Shown here: piece after piece, positions 33,621 through 41,465 of the stretch
Layout: the number at the start of each line of letters is the position of its first letter
Position numbering within the stretch: position 1 is the first letter of the stretch
Source: Hymenobacter perfusus
GTDB lineage: Bacteria; Bacteroidota; Bacteroidia; Cytophagales; Hymenobacteraceae
Direction of reading: 5' to 3'
NCBI RefSeq assembly: GCF_003944765.1
Contig: NZ_RWIU01000002.1
Span: 1 to 64,000, forward strand
Length of the DNA: 64,000 nucleotides
Notes under the pieces: model-generated
The model's input: only the letters and a program-made list of their open reading frames with translations
What the model was told of the DNA's origin: nothing
The model's database searches: none
Program-made: the position numbers and the translations under genes

Positions 33621-34072
33621 TGCAGAGCCGCCGCGCCGAAGTTGTACTGGGCCGGCTCGCAGTGCAGCACCACGTGCGAGAAGCCCGCCGAAGCCGCCGG
33701 CACGGCCAGCACCTGCGCCCCCGACTGTGTGATGACGCCCACGCTCAGCACGTTCTCGGCCCCGCGCCCCCGCTGCACCCGAATCAACTCGGCCGACTTG
33801 GCTAGGTAGATGGTGAGCGAGCCGGTGTGAAAATCGGTCATGAAATCGGCGTTGAAGCGCAGAAATTCCTTGCCCGCGGTGTCGCGCACCAGGTCCACGG
33901 TGCCTGAGCTGGGCACGCCGCCCTGGGGCTGTACAATGCCCTTGCGCACCACCGTGAGCGTGCCGGCCGGGGGCGTGGTGGTGGTAGCGGGGGCAGTGGG
34001 TTCGGTAGTTTCCTTTTGGCAGGCGCCCAGGCTCAGGCCGAGCAGCAAGAGGCCTAGTATGCGGGTAGTCAT
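33617..34072 (-). CDS. DM13-domain lipoprotein
   Basis: The 151-residue protein has a lipobox LSLGAC (C18), a Thr/Pro linker, and a C-terminal beta-sandwich. GTVDLVRDTAGKEFLRFNAD, LTIYLAK and VVLHCEPAQYNFGAAAL match the DM13 pattern, which keeps a single cysteine near the end (here about residue 140) and has been proposed to take part in electron transfer. It is lipid-anchored in the envelope. It is coupled to the barrel gene and follows the DUF1223 gene by 73 bases. The family call is by eye. Confidence 0.7.
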   Translation of the reverse strand: MTTRILGLLLLGLSLGACQKETTEPTAPATTTTPPAGTLTVVRKGIVQPQGGVPSSGTVDLVRDTAGKEFLRFNADFMTDFHTGSLTIYLAKSAELIRVQRGRGAENVLSVGVITQSGAQVLAVPAASAGFSHVVLHCEPAQYNFGAAALQ

Positions 34073-34145
34073 GGGAAAAGCAATGAAGAGTGAACGGTAT
34101 GCTGAGTTGAAAGCTGCGCAGGTGGCGGCCGTAAGCTGGCCGGGC

Positions 34146-34919
34146 CTAGCCGGCAGGGCTGAGCGGCAGACTGCCCACGCCCACTACGCGGTGGCTGGCG
34201 CGCTCCTGCACCAGCACCACCGCCCGCAGGTGGCTTTGCTGCCATTGCGGCGCCAGCCGGAGCGCGGGCGTGGCCCCAAACGTGCCATCGGCGGCTACCG
34301 CACCCAGCGGGCGCAGCTCCCGCACCACGGCGGCGTGGCGCACCAGCCGCCCGGCGTTTTCGCCCCGCCCGATTTGGGTGGTGAGGCCGGTTTCGGTGAT
34401 GAGCAGCAGCACGTCGGCCGGGCCGGTGCCGACGGGCAGGTCGCGCACCTGCACGCGCAGGGCGGCGGCGGGGCCACTGAGCTGCACGGTGGCGCGCGGC
34501 GCGCGGGCCGCCTGCGCAATGGCTTCCAGCAGCTTGGTTCGCTGGCTGCCCACCAGCTCATAGCGGCCATTGATGACGGCCTGGGGCGTGTAGGAGCCCG
34601 AGCCGAAGCCGGCGGCGTAGGTGCGCTGGCGCTGGGTGAACTGCTCCGAGGAGAAGGCATCTTTCCAGCCCAGGCGGTTCCAGTAGTCCACGTGCTGGCC
34701 CAGGGCCACTATTTCCACGCCCGGCACCGGCTGGCTGGCTTCCAACTCCCGTAGCGCGGCATCGGCGGCGGGGCAGCTGGAGCAGCCCTCGGACGTGAAC
34801 AGCTCCACGGCCACCGGCACGCGGGCCGGTGCCGGCCCGGCAGGTGAGCCAGGCAGCGGAATGGGGGAGGTGAGCGGCAGACTTCCGAAAGCCAGACCGG
34901 CTACAAGCAGTAGTTTCAT
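34146..34919 (-). CDS. DUF1223 secreted thioredoxin-like protein
   Basis: The 257-residue product has a signal peptide and then VAVELFTSEGCSSCPAADAA with a CxxC at residues 46-49, the hallmark of DUF1223 proteins. LGQHVDYWNRLGWKDAFSS and YTPQAVINGRYELVGS follow, as usual for the family. It acts in the periplasm or at the membrane, presumably in thiol redox chemistry. It is the first gene of the minus-strand unit with its own TGTAAGG-N16-GTCTAGC promoter, facing the divergent cytochrome b gene. Confidence 0.88.
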   Translation of the reverse strand: MKLLLVAGLAFGSLPLTSPIPLPGSPAGPAPARVPVAVELFTSEGCSSCPAADAALRELEASQPVPGVEIVALGQHVDYWNRLGWKDAFSSEQFTQRQRTYAAGFGSGSYTPQAVINGRYELVGSQRTKLLEAIAQAARAPRATVQLSGPAAALRVQVRDLPVGTGPADVLLLITETGLTTQIGRGENAGRLVRHAAVVRELRPLGAVAADGTFGATPALRLAPQWQQSHLRAVVLVQERASHRVVGVGSLPLSPAG

Positions 34920-34960
34920 ACAGAAGGCAAACAGGGCCAGCCAACGGCGGCGGCTACCCG

Positions 34961-34990
34961 GCTAGACGCGCCACCGCTTCCGGCCTTACA
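34961..34990 (-). promoter_or_regulatory. ECF-type promoter of the DUF1223 operon
   Basis: On the minus strand TGTAAGG (34984-34990), 16 bases, GTCTAGC (34961-34967). It is back to back with the plus-strand copy at 35022. Confidence 0.75.
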
Positions 34991-35021
34991 ACTACCCCCG
35001 AAAAATATTTTTTGGCTCCGG

Positions 35022-35051
35022 TGTAAGGTGGCCGGCGGGCAGGCGTCTATC
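35022..35051 (+). promoter_or_regulatory. ECF-type promoter of the cytochrome b-molybdoenzyme-sigma unit
   Basis: TGTAAGG (35022-35028), 16 bases, GTCTATC (35045-35051). The transcription start would fall near 35058, about 50 bases before the ATG at 35107. If the unit reaches the sigma gene, the sigma factor would activate itself. Confidence 0.75.
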
Positions 35052-35106
35052 GGGGTAGCGGCGGCTAGCCGTCTGCTGGTTTCTCCCCTCAAACGCCCTG
35101 TGTCCT

Positions 35107-35862
35107 ATGCCTCGCCTCGTTGAAAAGCACCCGTTGGCCATCCGCTGGTTTCACTGGCTCAATTTCCCGGTGCTGGCCCTCATGATCTGGAGCGGCCTGC
35201 TGATTTACTGGGCCAACGACGTGTACCGGCTCGGGTGGGGCGATACCACGCTGCTGCGATTTTTCCCGCAGTCGGTGTACGATGTGCTGCACATGGACCA
35301 CAAGCTGGCCAAGGGCATGAGCTGGCACTTCGTGCTGATGTGGGTGTTTGCCCTCAATGGGCTGCTGTACGTGAGCTACACCCTGATTTCGGGCGAGTGG
35401 CGGTACCTGGTGCCGCAGCGGGGCACGCTCCGCAGCGCCTGGCACACCCTGCTGCACGACGTGGGCCTGCGCCGCGACCCGCCGCCGCCCGCCAAATTCA
35501 ACGGGGCCCAGCAGCTGGCCTACACCTCGGTGGTGCTGATGGGGGCCGGCTCGCTGCTCACCGGCCTGGCCATCTACAAACCCACCCAGCTGGCCGGCCT
35601 CACCACTGCGCTGGGCGGCTACGAGTGGGCCCGCCTGGAGCATTTCGCCCTGACCATTGGGTACGTGCTGTTTTTTCTGGTGCACATTGCCCAGGTGGTG
35701 CGGGCCGGCTGGAACAACTTCCGGGCTATGGTAGCCGGCTTTGAAGTGGTAGAAGACTCCGCCCCCACGGCCGCGGCTGCCCCGCTCGCCGCCGCGCTGG
35801 ATGCGGCCTCCGGCAGTGGCAATCCTATGCCAGCTGTGCCGCCGCTGCCCATGCGCCCCTAG
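35107..35862 (+). CDS. cytochrome b561/hydrogenase-type membrane protein
   Basis: The 251-residue protein has four membrane helices with histidines placed for two b haems: RWFHWLNF (H16), DHKLAKGMSWHFVL (two histidines near 66 and 74), LEHFALTIG and FLVHIAQVV near the end. It belongs to the cytochrome b/b6 family that feeds quinol electrons to periplasmic partners. Its neighbour is a Tat-exported MsrP-like enzyme, so it may be the functional equivalent of MsrQ/YedZ although it is not that family. The C-terminal 35 residues are Ala/Pro-rich. Confidence 0.85.
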   Translation: MPRLVEKHPLAIRWFHWLNFPVLALMIWSGLLIYWANDVYRLGWGDTTLLRFFPQSVYDVLHMDHKLAKGMSWHFVLMWVFALNGLLYVSYTLISGEWRYLVPQRGTLRSAWHTLLHDVGLRRDPPPPAKFNGAQQLAYTSVVLMGAGSLLTGLAIYKPTQLAGLTTALGGYEWARLEHFALTIGYVLFFLVHIAQVVRAGWNNFRAMVAGFEVVEDSAPTAAAAPLAAALDAASGSGNPMPAVPPLPMRP

Positions 35863-35990
35863 CCGGAGGCCCGTTGCTCAGTTCCCCGCCCTTGGCCCGG
35901 CCTTGGTAGCAGAACGTGGCTCAGACAGGGTAGCTGACTGCAGCGCGCCACCGTGGTAGTATCACGGTTTCACTTGAGGTGTATCCTGTT

Positions 35991-36082
35991 GTAGAGACGC
36001 AATATTTTGCGTCTCGTCGTTGCTGAAGTTGACCAAAGCGCAGTGCCGTTCAACGACGAGACGCAAAATATTGCGTCTCTAC
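35991..36082. repeat. family B palindromic repeat
   Basis: GTAGAGACGCAATATTTTGC at the left and GCAAAATATTGCGTCTCTAC at the right are exact inverted arms. It lies in the gap between the cytochrome b gene and the molybdoenzyme gene. Confidence 0.9.
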
Positions 36083-36153
36083 GACGGGGTGAATGGTTCG
36101 CAAAAACGCTATAAAATCAACCCTTTTCCAACACTCATTTACCGTACTGCCCG

Positions 36154-36957
36154 ATGCAATCCGAATCATCCCTCCCGCAGCCGCCCGCCACGCCACCCGC
36201 TGCTGCTGCTGACGTTGCTCTGGAGCGGGAAGTGACGCGCCGTTCCCGGCGGGCCTTTCTGGTGGGCGGGCTGGCCGCGCTGGCGGGCCTGGGCGGCTGG
36301 CGCTGGCTGCTAGGCCAGCCCGAGGTGATGGGCGTGCCAGGGCCATTGCGCGCCAGCCTGGAAGCCAACGCCCGCGTAGCGGCCACCTTGCTCAGCCCTA
36401 CCCAGCTGGCCCCCGAGTTTCCGCGCAGCCAGGCCCGCACGCCCCGCGCCAACGGCTCGGTAGGCTTGGATCAGCCGCTGGATACGGCCGCGTGGCGGCT
36501 GCGGGTGGAAGGTTTCGGCGGGCAGCCGGTTCGGGAGTTCTCCCTGGCCGAGCTGCAGGCGTTGCCCCGCACCGAAATGACCACCGAACTCAAGTGCATT
36601 GAGGGCTGGAGCACGGTGGTTACCTGGGCCGGCGTGCGCCTCACCGATTTCCTGGTCCGCTACCCGCTGGCTACCCTTCCCTCCGCTGAAACAGCGCCCT
36701 ACGTAAGCCTGCGCACCCCCGACGACGCCTATTACGTGGGCCTCGATATGGCCAGCGCCCTGCACCCCCAAACCCTGCTGTGCTACGAGATGAACGGCCG
36801 TCCGCTGCTGCCGGAGCACGGTGCGCCGCTGCGCCTCATCACGCCGCGCAAGTACGGCATCAAGCAGCTCAAGCGCATCGGCACGCTGGCCTTCGTGGCG
36901 GAGCGCCCGGCCGACTACTGGGCCGCCCGGGGCTACGACTGGCACGCCAGCCTGTAA
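36154..36957 (+). CDS. MsrP/YedY-like molybdopterin oxidoreductase, Tat-anchored
   Basis: The 267-residue enzyme begins with a twin-arginine signal or anchor (RRSRRAFLVGGLAALAGLGG, about 29-48). The sulfite-oxidase fold follows, with the molybdenum-ligand cysteine C148 in TTELKCIEGWSTVVTWAGVR, very like the CVEAWSMVVPW of MsrP. NGRPLLPEHGAPLRLITPRK and YGIKQLKRI complete the cofactor site. MsrP enzymes reduce methionine sulfoxide in periplasmic proteins. With a Met-rich secreted protein under the same promoter type, that activity is the leading hypothesis; sulfite oxidation is a weaker alternative. Confidence 0.85.
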   Translation: MQSESSLPQPPATPPAAAADVALEREVTRRSRRAFLVGGLAALAGLGGWRWLLGQPEVMGVPGPLRASLEANARVAATLLSPTQLAPEFPRSQARTPRANGSVGLDQPLDTAAWRLRVEGFGGQPVREFSLAELQALPRTEMTTELKCIEGWSTVVTWAGVRLTDFLVRYPLATLPSAETAPYVSLRTPDDAYYVGLDMASALHPQTLLCYEMNGRPLLPEHGAPLRLITPRKYGIKQLKRIGTLAFVAERPADYWAARGYDWHASL

Positions 36958-37063
36958 TGGCCGAAGTATACTTGGCAGTGGTCAATCCGCGCTCCAGGAT
37001 ATTTGCGTTACTTGCCGGAGCCCGCCAGATGGGTTTTCCTCACCTTCACCTATCCTTTCCCGC

Positions 37064-37654
37064 ATGGCCCTTTTGGTGCCCGAGCCCGCGCAGTGGCTCG
37101 CCCGCTACGGCGACGACCTGTACCGTTTCGCCCTGAGCCGGGTAGCCTCGGCGGAGGAGGCGCAGGAGTTGGTGCAGGACACGCTTTGCAGCGCCCTCGA
37201 CGCCTTGGCTTCCTTTCGCGGGGAGGCCTCGGAGCGCACCTGGTTGTTTGTGATTCTGCGCCGCAAAGTCGTGGACTTTTACCGGCGGCAGGCCCGCTCA
37301 CCCTTCGTGCCGCTGCCCGTGTTGCCCGAGCAGGCCCCCGAGGCCGAGTTCTTCCGGCCCGATACCGGCCACTGGCAGCCCGGCCAGGGCCCCGCCGACT
37401 GGGCCGCGCCCAGCGGCGAAGACGACCTGGAGCAGCAGGAGTTTCAGGCCGTGCTGCGCAGCTGCCAGCAGCGGCTTTCGCCCCAGCACGGGGCCGTGTT
37501 TGTGCTGCGCTTCGCCGAGGAACTATCGGCGGAGGAAATCTGCGCGGCGCTGCAGCTGACGGCCGCCAACTACTGGGTTATCGTACACCGCCTGAAACTT
37601 CACCTGCGCCGCTGCCTCGAAAAGAACTGGTTCGGCTCCACTCCCCGTTCGTAA
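37064..37654 (+). CDS. ECF-like sigma-70 family factor
   Basis: The 196-residue protein has region 2 at about 10-75 (DDLYRFALSRVASAEEAQEL, TLCSALDALASFRGEASERTWL, VVDFYRRQAR) and region 4 at about 130-190 (LRSCQQRLSPQHGAVFVLRF, then EELSAEEICAALQL and a recognition helix). It should direct RNA polymerase to the TGTAAGG-N16-GTCTA(T/G)C promoters nearby. ATG 37064 fits family lengths; the upstream frame adds unrelated sequence. The zinc-finger gene follows after three bases, the usual place of the cognate anti-sigma. Confidence 0.88.
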   Translation: MALLVPEPAQWLARYGDDLYRFALSRVASAEEAQELVQDTLCSALDALASFRGEASERTWLFVILRRKVVDFYRRQARSPFVPLPVLPEQAPEAEFFRPDTGHWQPGQGPADWAAPSGEDDLEQQEFQAVLRSCQQRLSPQHGAVFVLRFAEELSAEEICAALQLTAANYWVIVHRLKLHLRRCLEKNWFGSTPRS

Positions 37655-37657
37655 CGT

Positions 37658-37909
37658 ATGCGCACCTTCATTTCCGACTGCCAGCGCGCCACCCTGCTCA
37701 TTGAGCGCCGCGCCGACCAGCAGCTGCCTCTAGCCGAGCGGGTGCAGCTGTGGGCCCACTTGCACCTGTGCGCCTATTGCCGACGCTACGCCGTGCAGAG
37801 TCCGGCCCTGGCCCGCGCCGCCCGCCTCACCGCGCAGGCCCCCTCCACCGCCCGCCTGCCCTCCGATTTTGCCGCGCAGCTCCAGCGCCGCCTCGACGAG
37901 CCGAGTTAG
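37658..37909 (+). CDS. zinc-finger anti-sigma factor, soluble
   Basis: The 83-residue protein has AHLHLCAYC with H34, C38 and C41, the Hx3CxxC core of zinc-binding anti-sigma (ZAS/zf-HC2) domains, plus C8 as a possible fourth ligand. There is no membrane helix, so it resembles redox-sensing soluble anti-sigmas such as RsrA rather than transmembrane ones. It would release the sigma factor when its thiols are oxidised. Pairing with the sigma gene is by position; the redox response is inferred. Confidence 0.8.
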   Translation: MRTFISDCQRATLLIERRADQQLPLAERVQLWAHLHLCAYCRRYAVQSPALARAARLTAQAPSTARLPSDFAAQLQRRLDEPS

Positions 37910-37922
37910 TTCCTCGCAGATC

Positions 37923-38034
37923 GGACGGTGTAGAGACGCAATATCTTGCGTCTCGTCGTTGTTGATGTTGTTTAGAATGCACGCTCTCGGTCGTTCAACG
38001 ATGAGACGCAAAATATTGCGTCTCTACACCGTCC
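37923..38034. repeat. family B palindromic repeat
   Basis: GGACGGTGTAGAGACGCAATA-type arms are perfectly inverted at both ends. It begins 14 bases after the anti-sigma stop. Confidence 0.9.
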
Positions 38035-38121
38035 AATGGCCATATATTAACCAGAGGCAAGGGCTAAAATATATTATGGATGCGTAAAGTCCCATGCTGA
38101 TGTCACCAACCATCCTAAACC

Positions 38122-38158
38122 AAAAACGGCCCCGCTGCACATGCAACGGGGCCGTTTT
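38122..38158. terminator. bidirectional terminator before DEAD-box gene end
   Basis: AAAAACGGCCCCGTTG-like arms (AAAACGGCCCCG with CGGGGCCGTTTT) flank a short loop, with T-runs on both strands. Confidence 0.85.
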
Positions 38159-38175
38159 GGTGTGGGCTGGCTGAA

Positions 38176-39906
38176 TTATTCAGCGGCCGGGGCTACCGGG
38201 GCAGAGGCTTCAGCGGATGCTTCGCCCTCAGGGCGAGGGCCACGGCCGGAGCGGTTGCGGCCCCCGCGCTTGCGGCGACGCTGGCCTTCGGCTTTGTCGC
38301 CTTCGGCCCGTGGCTCAGCGGCGGCTTCACCTTCGGGGCGCGGAGCGCGGGGCTCCCGGGGTGGGCGGGCCTCGCCTTCCGGACGCGGAGCGCGGGGCTC
38401 ACGAGGTGGGCGGGCTTCGCCTTCGGGGCGCGGGGCGCGGGGTTCACGCGGCTCACGGCGGGGGCGGCTTTCGCTGCCCTCGGGGCGGTCTTCGCGGGGT
38501 GGGCGCTGGTAGGGCTGGGATGGGGCTTGGCCGGCATCGAGAGCCGCTAGGGCCGCCTGGGCTTTGGCAATGCGGGCCAGCTGGTCGGCGTCGGGCTTGC
38601 CGTCGCCACGGTTGGGGCGGCCACCGTCGCGGCTGCCGCCGCCACCTTCGGGACGAGGGCCTCGGTCGCGGCCACCGCCGCCGCCGGAACCGCCGCTGCG
38701 GGGGCCACGCTCGGGCCGGCCGCCGATTTTGCCGCGCAGGCCGCTGAAGCGTTTGGGGTCGAATTCGGGGGCTTCGCCCAGGCCCATGGCCTCGGTGATG
38801 CTTTGCTTTTCTACCTCGCGCTCAATCAGCTTCTCGATTTTGAGCACGCGGTCCTGGTCCTGGTCGGCAATGAAGGTGATGGCCGTGCCTTTGGTGGCGG
38901 CGCGCGCCGTGCGTCCGATGCGGTGTACGTAATCCTCGGCGGCGCGCGGGATGTCGTAGTTCACCACGTGGCTCAAGGAGTCGATATCAATGCCCCGGCT
39001 CAGTACGTCGGTAGCGACGAGGATGGGGAACTGCTTGTTTTTGAAGGCGCGCATGATTTCTTCGCGCTCCTCCTGGGTGCGGTCGGAGCTGATGCCCCGG
39101 GCCTCAATGCCCAGTTTATTAATGGCCTTCACAATGCCGCCCACAGCAGCTTTCTGGCTGGTAAACAGTACCATGCTTTGCACGTCCTGGGTTTTGATGA
39201 TGTGCTCGAGCAGGTAGATCTTCTGGCGGTCGAAGGCCATGTAGAACTGCTGGTCGATGCCGGCGGCGGGCTTGGATACGGCCAGGCGGATTTCCTCGGG
39301 GCTCTTGAGCAGCTGCTGCGAAAAGTCGCGGATTTTGCTGGGCATGGTGGCCGAGAACAGCAGCGTCTGGCGCTCCTTGGGCAGCTGCCGCACGATGTTG
39401 AGGATGTCATCGGAGAAGCCCATGTCCATCATCTTGTCGGCCTCATCCAGCACCAGATACTTCAGGTCCTCGAACTTCACGTAGCCCATCTGCATGTGGG
39501 CAATGAGGCGGCCGGGCGTGGCAATGATGATGTCGGCGCCGGAGGTGAGGGCGCGCTTCTGCTGCTCCCAGCCTTCGGATTTGCCCCCGCCGTAGATGGC
39601 AATGGAGCTAGCTTCCACGAAGTAGCCGAAGCCCGTTACCTGCTCGTCGATCTGGGTGGCCAGCTCGCGGGTGGGCACCAGCACCAGCGTGGAGGTGGTG
39701 CCGTGCTTGGCGTGCGAAATCTTGTCGAGCAGCGGCAGCAGGTAGGCGGCGGTTTTGCCGGTGCCGGTCTGGGCGCAGGCAATCAGATCTTTGCCTTCCA
39801 GAATGCGGGGAATGGCCTGCTCCTGAATGGGCGTGGCATTCTGGTAATTCATGGCATCGATGCCCGCGAGCAGGTCATCGTGCAGGTTGAACTCGTGAAA
39901 CGTCAA
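38176..39906 (-). CDS. DEAD-box RNA helicase with repetitive basic tail
   Basis: The 576-residue protein has the Q motif (about 4-27), ACAQTGTGKTAA (motif I), PTRELA (Ia), LVLDEADKMMD (II), FSATMP (III), and the second RecA domain ending HRIGRTARA (VI). From about residue 390 the tail is low complexity, Gly/Arg/Pro-rich. Near the end REPRAPRPEGEARPP occurs three times in tandem, encoded by 45 bp repeats around 38318-38455. It unwinds structured RNA, likely in ribosome assembly or cold response; the tail probably binds RNA. Confidence 0.95.
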   Translation of the reverse strand: MTFHEFNLHDDLLAGIDAMNYQNATPIQEQAIPRILEGKDLIACAQTGTGKTAAYLLPLLDKISHAKHGTTSTLVLVPTRELATQIDEQVTGFGYFVEASSIAIYGGGKSEGWEQQKRALTSGADIIIATPGRLIAHMQMGYVKFEDLKYLVLDEADKMMDMGFSDDILNIVRQLPKERQTLLFSATMPSKIRDFSQQLLKSPEEIRLAVSKPAAGIDQQFYMAFDRQKIYLLEHIIKTQDVQSMVLFTSQKAAVGGIVKAINKLGIEARGISSDRTQEEREEIMRAFKNKQFPILVATDVLSRGIDIDSLSHVVNYDIPRAAEDYVHRIGRTARAATKGTAITFIADQDQDRVLKIEKLIEREVEKQSITEAMGLGEAPEFDPKRFSGLRGKIGGRPERGPRSGGSGGGGGRDRGPRPEGGGGSRDGGRPNRGDGKPDADQLARIAKAQAALAALDAGQAPSQPYQRPPREDRPEGSESRPRREPREPRAPRPEGEARPPREPRAPRPEGEARPPREPRAPRPEGEAAAEPRAEGDKAEGQRRRKRGGRNRSGRGPRPEGEASAEASAPVAPAAE

Positions 39907-40031
39907 GGTACAGCTTCGTTAAGATGATAGAGGGCTGACCTTGCGTCTCGGTCAGCAAACCGCTGGATTGGATTGAAACAAAGATAACGGGATTTGTGTG
40001 CGGTTGAGGTTGAGGCAGTAGTAGCGCGAAT

Positions 40032-40134
40032 AGAACGTCATTCCGAGCGGAGCGAGGAATCTCGCGTGCTGACGTTGGATTAGTATTACAACATCAGCAC
40101 GCGAGATTCCTCGCTCCGCTCGGAATGACGTTCT
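40032..40134. repeat. family D palindromic repeat (GTCATTCCGAGC type)
   Basis: AGAACGTCATTCCGAGCGGA and its complement form nearly perfect arms of about 45 bases around a small loop. A second copy, with an insertion, lies at 41266-41425. Confidence 0.9.
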
Positions 40135-40153
40135 AATTATGATGACGTTCTTT

Positions 40154-41176
40154 TTAGCCTTTACCCGCCAGCATCTCCAACTGCCAGCGCAGCTGCTCGG
40201 GGCGCACCGGGAAGGGCTGGCCGTGGCGGATGGTCTGATGCACGGCTTCGAACAGATCCTGATACTGGCCCTGGGGCGCGGCAAGGCGGGAAACCTGGGT
40301 TTCGCCGGGGGCTGGCACCAGCGTGAGGGTGCCTTCCTGGCCGGCGGGCTCGTGGCCGTAGGTGGCGGCGGTGGGCAGCTGGCCTTGGTCGAGCTGGGCT
40401 TCCTGCACGTCGGCGCGGCTTTTCTGGAACGAGCCGAGCGTGCCGTGCAGCACGTAGGCCGGACCGGCCGCGGCCGTGAGCAGGCTGCCGGCCACAAACA
40501 CATTCAGGCCCTGTGGATACTGCAGGTGCATGTGGAAATAGTCATCAACGCGGGAGCCGGGGCGGTGGCTGGCGCGCGTGACGTGGGCGTGCTCGGGTTG
40601 CCCAAACAAGCTTAGGGCCTGATCCAGCACGTGCGGGCCCAAATCGAAGCTCAGGCCGCTGCCCGCTACGGCTGGGTCTTCCTTGAAGGTTTTGGCGTTG
40701 AGGGCGGCCTTATACCGGTCGAAGCGGAAGTGCACTTCCGTGAGCTGGCCCAGCTGGCCGCTTTCCACCACCTGACGCACCAGCTGAAAATCGGAGTCCC
40801 AGCGGCGGTTCTGGTAGGCCAGCACGTGCCGGTTTTGCGCGGCGGCCAGGGCCAGGAGCTCGTCCAACTCGGCCACGGTGGTAGCCACGGGCTTCTCGAT
40901 GAGCACGTGTTTGCCGGCCTGTAACGCCTGCCTGGCAAGGGCGAAATGGGTGTCGTTGGGCGTGTTTACTACCACCAGCTCCAGCTGCGGGTCGGCCAGC
41001 AACTCAGCCACGCTGTCGTAGCTAATGATGTCAGGGTAGTGCTGGGCCATCTGCTTGCGGCTGCGCTCCACCACGGCCCGCAGCTGAAAGCCCGGGTGCG
41101 TGCTCAGAAACGGCGCGTGAAAAATACGGCCCGACATGCCGTAAGCCAGCAGGCCGGTTTGGATGGGGGAGGACAT
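40154..41176 (-). CDS. Gfo/Idh/MocA-family oxidoreductase
   Basis: The 340-residue protein has an N-terminal Rossmann fold (IQTGLLAYGMSGRIFHAPFL), the EKPVATTVAELDELLALA motif near 93-110 with the catalytic lysine of the EKP triad, and a C-terminal alpha/beta domain with FDLGPHVLDQALSLFG. It would oxidise or reduce a sugar or polyol with NAD(P). ATG 41176 is chosen because the nine upstream residues from 41203 are unlike family starts. The substrate is unknown. Confidence 0.9.
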   Translation of the reverse strand: MSSPIQTGLLAYGMSGRIFHAPFLSTHPGFQLRAVVERSRKQMAQHYPDIISYDSVAELLADPQLELVVVNTPNDTHFALARQALQAGKHVLIEKPVATTVAELDELLALAAAQNRHVLAYQNRRWDSDFQLVRQVVESGQLGQLTEVHFRFDRYKAALNAKTFKEDPAVAGSGLSFDLGPHVLDQALSLFGQPEHAHVTRASHRPGSRVDDYFHMHLQYPQGLNVFVAGSLLTAAAGPAYVLHGTLGSFQKSRADVQEAQLDQGQLPTAATYGHEPAGQEGTLTLVPAPGETQVSRLAAPQGQYQDLFEAVHQTIRHGQPFPVRPEQLRWQLEMLAGKG

Positions 41177-41265
41177 GGGCGTTAATCGTTGTTGGGTAAC
41201 CACACGTTAGAACGGGTTGGCAAGAACGGCATTCCGTGAACGTCGTTTCAAGAATGTCCCTTTCG

Positions 41266-41425
41266 GAACGCCATTCCGAGCCTGCGAGGAATCTTGCGTG
41301 CTGACGTTGTACTGGTACTCGTCATGCTGAGCGAAGTCGAAGAATCTCTACCGCTTCGTTGCAACCGTATAGCTAACCCTGCAACATCAGCACGCGAGAT
41401 TCCTCGCAGGCTCGGAATGACGTTC
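41266..41425. repeat. family D repeat interrupted by half of a family A repeat
   Basis: The outer arms (GAACGCCATTCCGAGCCTGC ... GCAGGCTCGGAATGACGTTC) match family D. The centre (about 41321-41364) is the left half of family A, beginning GTCATGCTGAGCGAAGTCGA. One mobile repeat seems to have landed in the loop of another. Confidence 0.85.
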
Positions 41426-41465
41426 TGTTTATCTCCAATCCACTAGTTCAACCACCCAGCCACCC

